From positions 1 to 22,670 of the IMG/VR virus record IMGVR_UViG_3300036398_003866: a stretch of 22,670 nucleotides of DNA. One strand, given 5' to 3'. Shown here in pieces: positions 19,913 through 22,670 of the stretch. This DNA comes from a virus. Each line of letters begins with the position of its first letter. Position 1 is the stretch's first letter. The notes below the pieces were generated by a model. The model saw only the letters and a list, made by a program, of their open reading frames with translations. It was not told the origin of the DNA and did no database searches. The position numbers and the translations under genes are program-made.

Positions 19913-21420
19913 AAGGCCCCCAGGTTGATGACCTGCGGCGACGCCTGCGGTTTCGCGGCGACGCTCAAGGCGATGCACATGGCGACCGCCGAGTCGATCC
20001 GGTCTTTCGACTTCGACTTGGCGAGGGTGAACCCCCGCTCGTTGGAGCGGGACACAGCGTTCAGGACTTGCGTCTCGAACGCTTCGTCGCCGTCGTGGGA
20101 GATCTCGCCCCGGCGGATCATCTCGTAGCAGCCGCCGACCGCCGGGGTCATCCGCTCGAGGGACTGGGGGAACTCGAGCATCGGGTAGCCCTCGTCCTCG
20201 AGCTGCTGTGCGGGGAGGTCGAAGAACCTCGGGTCGTAGGCAACGCCCCGGACGTCGTACATCGCGGCGAGCTCACGGATCGTGGCCATCGCATCGGTGA
20301 CGTCGAGGCGGCCGTCGTCTCGAGGCAGCCAGATCTTGGCTTTCACATGCCAGCGTTCGCCCCGCTGCTGCACCCACACCACAGCCGTCGAGTCGTGCTT
20401 CAACGCGACGTCGACCCCGATCCACGTCGGCGCCGATGGTTCCATCGCCCACGGGTCGGCCAGGCCACGCCACAGGTTGCGGCCGTCAGACCCCAGCCAC
20501 GACTCGACCCCGTCGACCCACTGGCCCAGCTGGAAGATCCGAAAATGGGATTCCGGCGACAACGCCACCGCAGTCCGCATAGCGTCGATGTTCTTGTAGC
20601 CCTCGGCGAGCGCCGGATTCGCCTGGTACCACTGCTCCTCGTCGAGGATCGAACAGCCCTCGTCCGCCGCGTACTCGGTGTAATGAAAGCCGGGCAGCTC
20701 AGCCCCCGACCTCACCCGATCCCGCAAATGCCACAAGGCAGAACGACGATCGAACCCCGGAGTGCCGATGCCGGCCACGAGCGATCTCGGCCGCTTGCCG
20801 GAAGCCAGCAGCAACGAGTCCCACGACTCGATGCCCATGAACCCGATCTCGTCGCAGACGGCGACGCTCGGATCCAGACCCTGCAAACCATCGGGATCGT
20901 TCGACACCGGGAACATCTCGCCCCCGGACCGGGGAACCAGCACACGCGTATTGCCGATCCCCGAATAGATGAGGCACTGCTCGACCAGGCGAGGCTCGCG
21001 CTCGATCATGTGCACAGCCACGCCGTACACCGAACGAATCGCCTGGCCGATCGTCGTCGCCACGATCGGCACCTGGGGCGCACCCGAATCATCCGGATCG
21101 AGCAACGCCCAGACCGCAACCGTCGCCAAGAACGTCGACTTACCGTTGCCTCTCGGCAGCTCCATCGCCGCCGAACTCACCCCCGGCGCCAGAACCCGCC
21201 GCAACCAATCCTTCTGGAACTCGGCCAGCCGCAACAGCTCACCAGCTCCGTAACCCTTCGGCGGCCGGCAATACGACTCGATGAATCGAATCGCACGCTC
21301 CGCCCGATCCGACTCCCGCCACCGATACCACGGCGGCTCACCCGGATCTTCCCACTTCTTCCGAGCATTCCGAGCACCGAACTTCGCACCCTGCGAACCA
21401 GTGTCCTGGCGGCCTGCCAT
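19909..21420 (-). CDS. Terminase large subunit
   Basis: A 503-residue DNA packaging motor ATPase and nuclease. The ATG at 21420 forms TGATG with the HNH stop; a GTG three bases upstream is possible. Walker A is PRGNGKST at 89-96, Walker B SVAVCDE ends at Asp190-Glu191, and the ATPase coupling region follows (LASGKRPRSLVAGIGTPG). The RNase-H-like nuclease domain has WIGVDVALKHDSTAVVW at about 333-349 with the first catalytic Asp, AYDPRFFD, and a last acidic pair in SKDRIDSAVAM near 476. All expected catalytic residues appear present. The terminal genes of the module follow directly. No small terminase gene is recognised in front of it; an HNH gene takes that place. Confidence 0.95.
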   Translation of the reverse strand: MAGRQDTGSQGAKFGARNARKKWEDPGEPPWYRWRESDRAERAIRFIESYCRPPKGYGAGELLRLAEFQKDWLRRVLAPGVSSAAMELPRGNGKSTFLATVAVWALLDPDDSGAPQVPIVATTIGQAIRSVYGVAVHMIEREPRLVEQCLIYSGIGNTRVLVPRSGGEMFPVSNDPDGLQGLDPSVAVCDEIGFMGIESWDSLLLASGKRPRSLVAGIGTPGFDRRSALWHLRDRVRSGAELPGFHYTEYAADEGCSILDEEQWYQANPALAEGYKNIDAMRTAVALSPESHFRIFQLGQWVDGVESWLGSDGRNLWRGLADPWAMEPSAPTWIGVDVALKHDSTAVVWVQQRGERWHVKAKIWLPRDDGRLDVTDAMATIRELAAMYDVRGVAYDPRFFDLPAQQLEDEGYPMLEFPQSLERMTPAVGGCYEMIRRGEISHDGDEAFETQVLNAVSRSNERGFTLAKSKSKDRIDSAVAMCIALSVAAKPQASPQVINLGAL

Positions 21421-22406
21421 CACCCCACCAAACGCAGCTGCTCATTGGCCGGCCGGTTGCCCTTGCTCACATTGCAACGCAAATGGGCCAGCTGGACATT
21501 CGCCCAGGTGTGCGTACCGCCAAGAGATACCGGCACGATGTGATCCAACGACGGGCCCATCGGGTCTTTCTTCGAGCGGCCATCTCTTGCAACTTTGCCG
21601 CCGCATAGTTGGCAGCACCACTTGTCCCGCTCGGCGACTTTCAGCAGATCAATGCGTTCGATCGGCCCGTTGTTCAACATTCGAGCCTTGCGCCGATGCA
21701 CGGCATCCAGGAACTGTGGAGGAGTACGCCCGTACTTGGCGGCTTCGGCTCGATAATGCTCACGTGCTCGCAAAGTGTTGGCAACCCCGCTGCACTTGGA
21801 ACTGCAATAACGTTGAGTCGCCAGCTTCGTAACAAACGCACGATCACAGGTTCCGCATTGCAGCGACAGGACCGGCCGAGGCATCTGCGGAAGGTGAATG
21901 CGTTGTGCTTCACCCATGCATGCGCGCGAGCAGTACTTTGCCCAGGTCGTCGGCTGACCTTTGACCGACTGTTGTTTATGCGGCCAGAAGCCAACCTCGC
22001 AAACCGCGCATTGCATCCACGGGCCTCGTCCTGGAGGTGCTGGACTCTTGCACCCGCTGCACCTCGGCGTGGAGACATGCCGTTCCGACAAGCCAATGAA
22101 CGTGCCACACGAACCGCACACATGCCGATAGACACGCGACGAGTTCGCCGGAGTGCCTTTGCCCTTCGACGCAGAGTTACACCGACGCGAACAGAACAGC
22201 TTGCGTTTGTGTCCTGCGGCCGGTGGCACAAAGCTCCACCCGCACCACACGCAAGGACGCGCGTGCGGAGTCCAGTCAGGCGGCAAGCCGGCTCGGACAC
22301 GTCCCCTGCAGCGGGCGTCGGCGTTCGTGCATTCGCGACACCGGCACGGATACGGGTGCGGCATGAACTCACGAAACGGAGCTGAGTTGCGCATAGCCTT
22401 GGGCAA
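21420..22406 (-). CDS. HNH endonuclease with multiple zinc-finger-like cysteine pairs
   Basis: A 328-residue protein. I choose the TTG at 22406 because GGAGG lies exactly seven bases upstream; the ATG at 22394 is the alternative. The HNH domain is at the C-terminus: C265-x2-C268, LDHIVPVSLGG with Asp288-His289, Asn303, His308 and CNVSKGN, all canonical positions. Five cysteine clusters precede it: 21/23/26/33, 52/55/72/76, 97/100/116/119, 133/136/159/163 and 184/187/201/205. Most are of the form CxxC...CxxxC with a YCS or FCS step, typical of zinc-ribbon-like units. The gene is visibly less GC-rich than its neighbours. HNH proteins next to terminases assist cos cleavage in some phages; a homing role is the alternative. 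Confidence 0.85.
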   Translation of the reverse strand: MPKAMRNSAPFREFMPHPYPCRCRECTNADARCRGRVRAGLPPDWTPHARPCVWCGWSFVPPAAGHKRKLFCSRRCNSASKGKGTPANSSRVYRHVCGSCGTFIGLSERHVSTPRCSGCKSPAPPGRGPWMQCAVCEVGFWPHKQQSVKGQPTTWAKYCSRACMGEAQRIHLPQMPRPVLSLQCGTCDRAFVTKLATQRYCSSKCSGVANTLRAREHYRAEAAKYGRTPPQFLDAVHRRKARMLNNGPIERIDLLKVAERDKWCCQLCGGKVARDGRSKKDPMGPSLDHIVPVSLGGTHTWANVQLAHLRCNVSKGNRPANEQLRLVG

Positions 22407-22434
22407 GTCGGCACCTCCAGAGGGTGTCGGCCAC

Positions 22435-22465
22435 GCCCCCGGACGGCTGCAACCGTGCCGGGGGC
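22435..22465 (-). promoter_or_regulatory. Strong hairpin in the HNH leader
   Basis: Arms GCCCCCGG (22435-22442) and CCGGGGGC (22458-22465) pair perfectly, extended by ACGG/CCGT with one bulged base around a six-base loop. It lies about 13 bases upstream of the GGAGG ribosome site of the HNH gene on the minus strand. There is no U-run after it, so translational or processing control fits better than intrinsic termination. Confidence 0.4.
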
Positions 22466-22568
22466 ACCTGTCTCCACAGGCCGAGGGGCCTACGAGTAGG
22501 TATGGACAGTTGGGCGCTGGGTGTTGCTCAGACGCCACTAAAAGATCGAAGGCGCGACGGACGCAGCC

Positions 22569-22577
22569 TGTGGATAA
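22569..22577 (-). other. Perfect DnaA-box 9-mer
   Basis: The minus strand reads TTATCCACA, the standard bacterial DnaA box. It is in the non-coding leader. Only one copy was noticed, with no AT-rich unwinding region beside it, so an origin is not supported. It may bind host DnaA as a regulator or be chance. Confidence 0.25.
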
Positions 22578-22604
22578 CGAGGCGCGCGCGATCGAGCTCG
22601 TCGA

Positions 22605-22670
22605 TTAGCTGCGACGCTTCGCCCGCTGGTTGCAGGTTGGACAGGAGACGAGCCAGCCGGCGGTGGGGTC
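22605..22670 (-). CDS. C-terminal end of an unidentified gene (runs off the right edge)
   Basis: The last 21 codons and a TAA stop of a minus-strand gene are visible. The end reads PTAGWLVSCPTCNQRAKRRS, with a CxxC pair and a basic tail that look like a real protein end, perhaps one half of a zinc-binding unit. It could be another small zinc-finger or HNH-type protein, or a small terminase-region gene, but nothing more can be said from this fragment. Confidence 0.4.
   Translation of the reverse strand, partial: DPTAGWLVSCPTCNQRAKRRS

Larger units (their letters stand above)
22407..22604 (-). promoter_or_regulatory. Structured leader upstream of the HNH-terminase genes
   Basis: No coding sequence is accepted here: the reading open to 22538 lacks a ribosome site. 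It contains a 12-base-pair hairpin (22435-22465), a CCTGT/ACAGG hairpin (22467-22480), a CCTAC-GA-GTAGG inverted repeat (22489-22500) and a DnaA-box 9-mer (22569-22577). It may hold the late promoter, a cos site or control elements. I see no clear -35/-10 pair. Confidence 0.35.

Noticed and set aside
18262-21543. Plus-strand open frames of 537 and 491 codons opposite portal and terminase
   Set aside because: Portal and terminase on the minus strand carry full family motifs; the plus-strand products are Arg/His-rich with none.
22407-22538. N-terminal extension of the HNH gene to the GTG at 22538
   Set aside because: No ribosome site precedes it, it would translate a strong hairpin, and GGAGG is optimally placed for the TTG at 22406.
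22569-22577. Replication origin at the DnaA box
   Set aside because: One box was noticed, with no AT-rich region and no replication gene nearby.

Overview
The window is one contiguous piece of the late structural region of a tailed dsDNA phage (siphovirus type, Caudoviricetes), either a free phage or part of a prophage. Every gene I accept is on the minus strand, so the reading order runs from the right edge to the left. The DNA is very GC-rich, GTG starts are frequent, and the closest resemblances by eye are to phages of actinobacteria. An actinobacterial host is therefore likely, but the sequence does not prove it. No integrase, repressor, tRNA, host gene or attachment site is visible.

Layout in transcription order. 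(1) 22670-22407: the last 21 codons of an unidentified gene, then a hairpin-rich leader of about 200 bases with one perfect DnaA-box 9-mer. (2) 22406-18559: packaging genes, namely an HNH endonuclease with five cysteine pairs/fingers, the large terminase, a tiny membrane protein and the HK97-type portal. No small terminase is recognised. (3) 18562-16011: three accessory virion candidates, a 98-aa protein, a 125-aa HTGDPG protein and a 611-aa protein with twelve tandem 20-residue repeats. (4) 16024-13246: prohead protease, a four-cysteine protein, a conserved 111-aa phage protein and the HK97-fold major capsid protein. The capsid gene has strong hairpins on both sides. (5) 13117-8960: a 65-aa protein followed by a translationally coupled sugar-enzyme cassette (GT4, GT2, extended SDR epimerase/dehydratase, GT32-like, GT2) inserted between the capsid and connector genes. 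(6) 8952-5551: head-tail connector, tail terminator, a sixth sugar gene (CgeB-like glycosyltransferase), tail tube protein, tail assembly chaperone with a -1 frameshift, and an HK97-gp10-like protein. (7) 5541-1: tape measure, a tail hub protein with two LamG-like domains, a 172-aa minor tail protein, a holin-like protein and the start of an NlpC/P60 endolysin.

Most gene junctions are 1-4 base overlaps (TGATG, GTGA, ATGA), so the region looks like one long translationally coupled operon. The most interesting feature is the placement of six glycan-related genes, covering four or five enzyme families, inside the head and tail genes. Together with a Gly/Ala/Ser-rich repeat protein coded in the head module, this suggests a self-contained virion-glycosylation system with a candidate acceptor. 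That is an inference from gene order and composition, not a demonstrated function.
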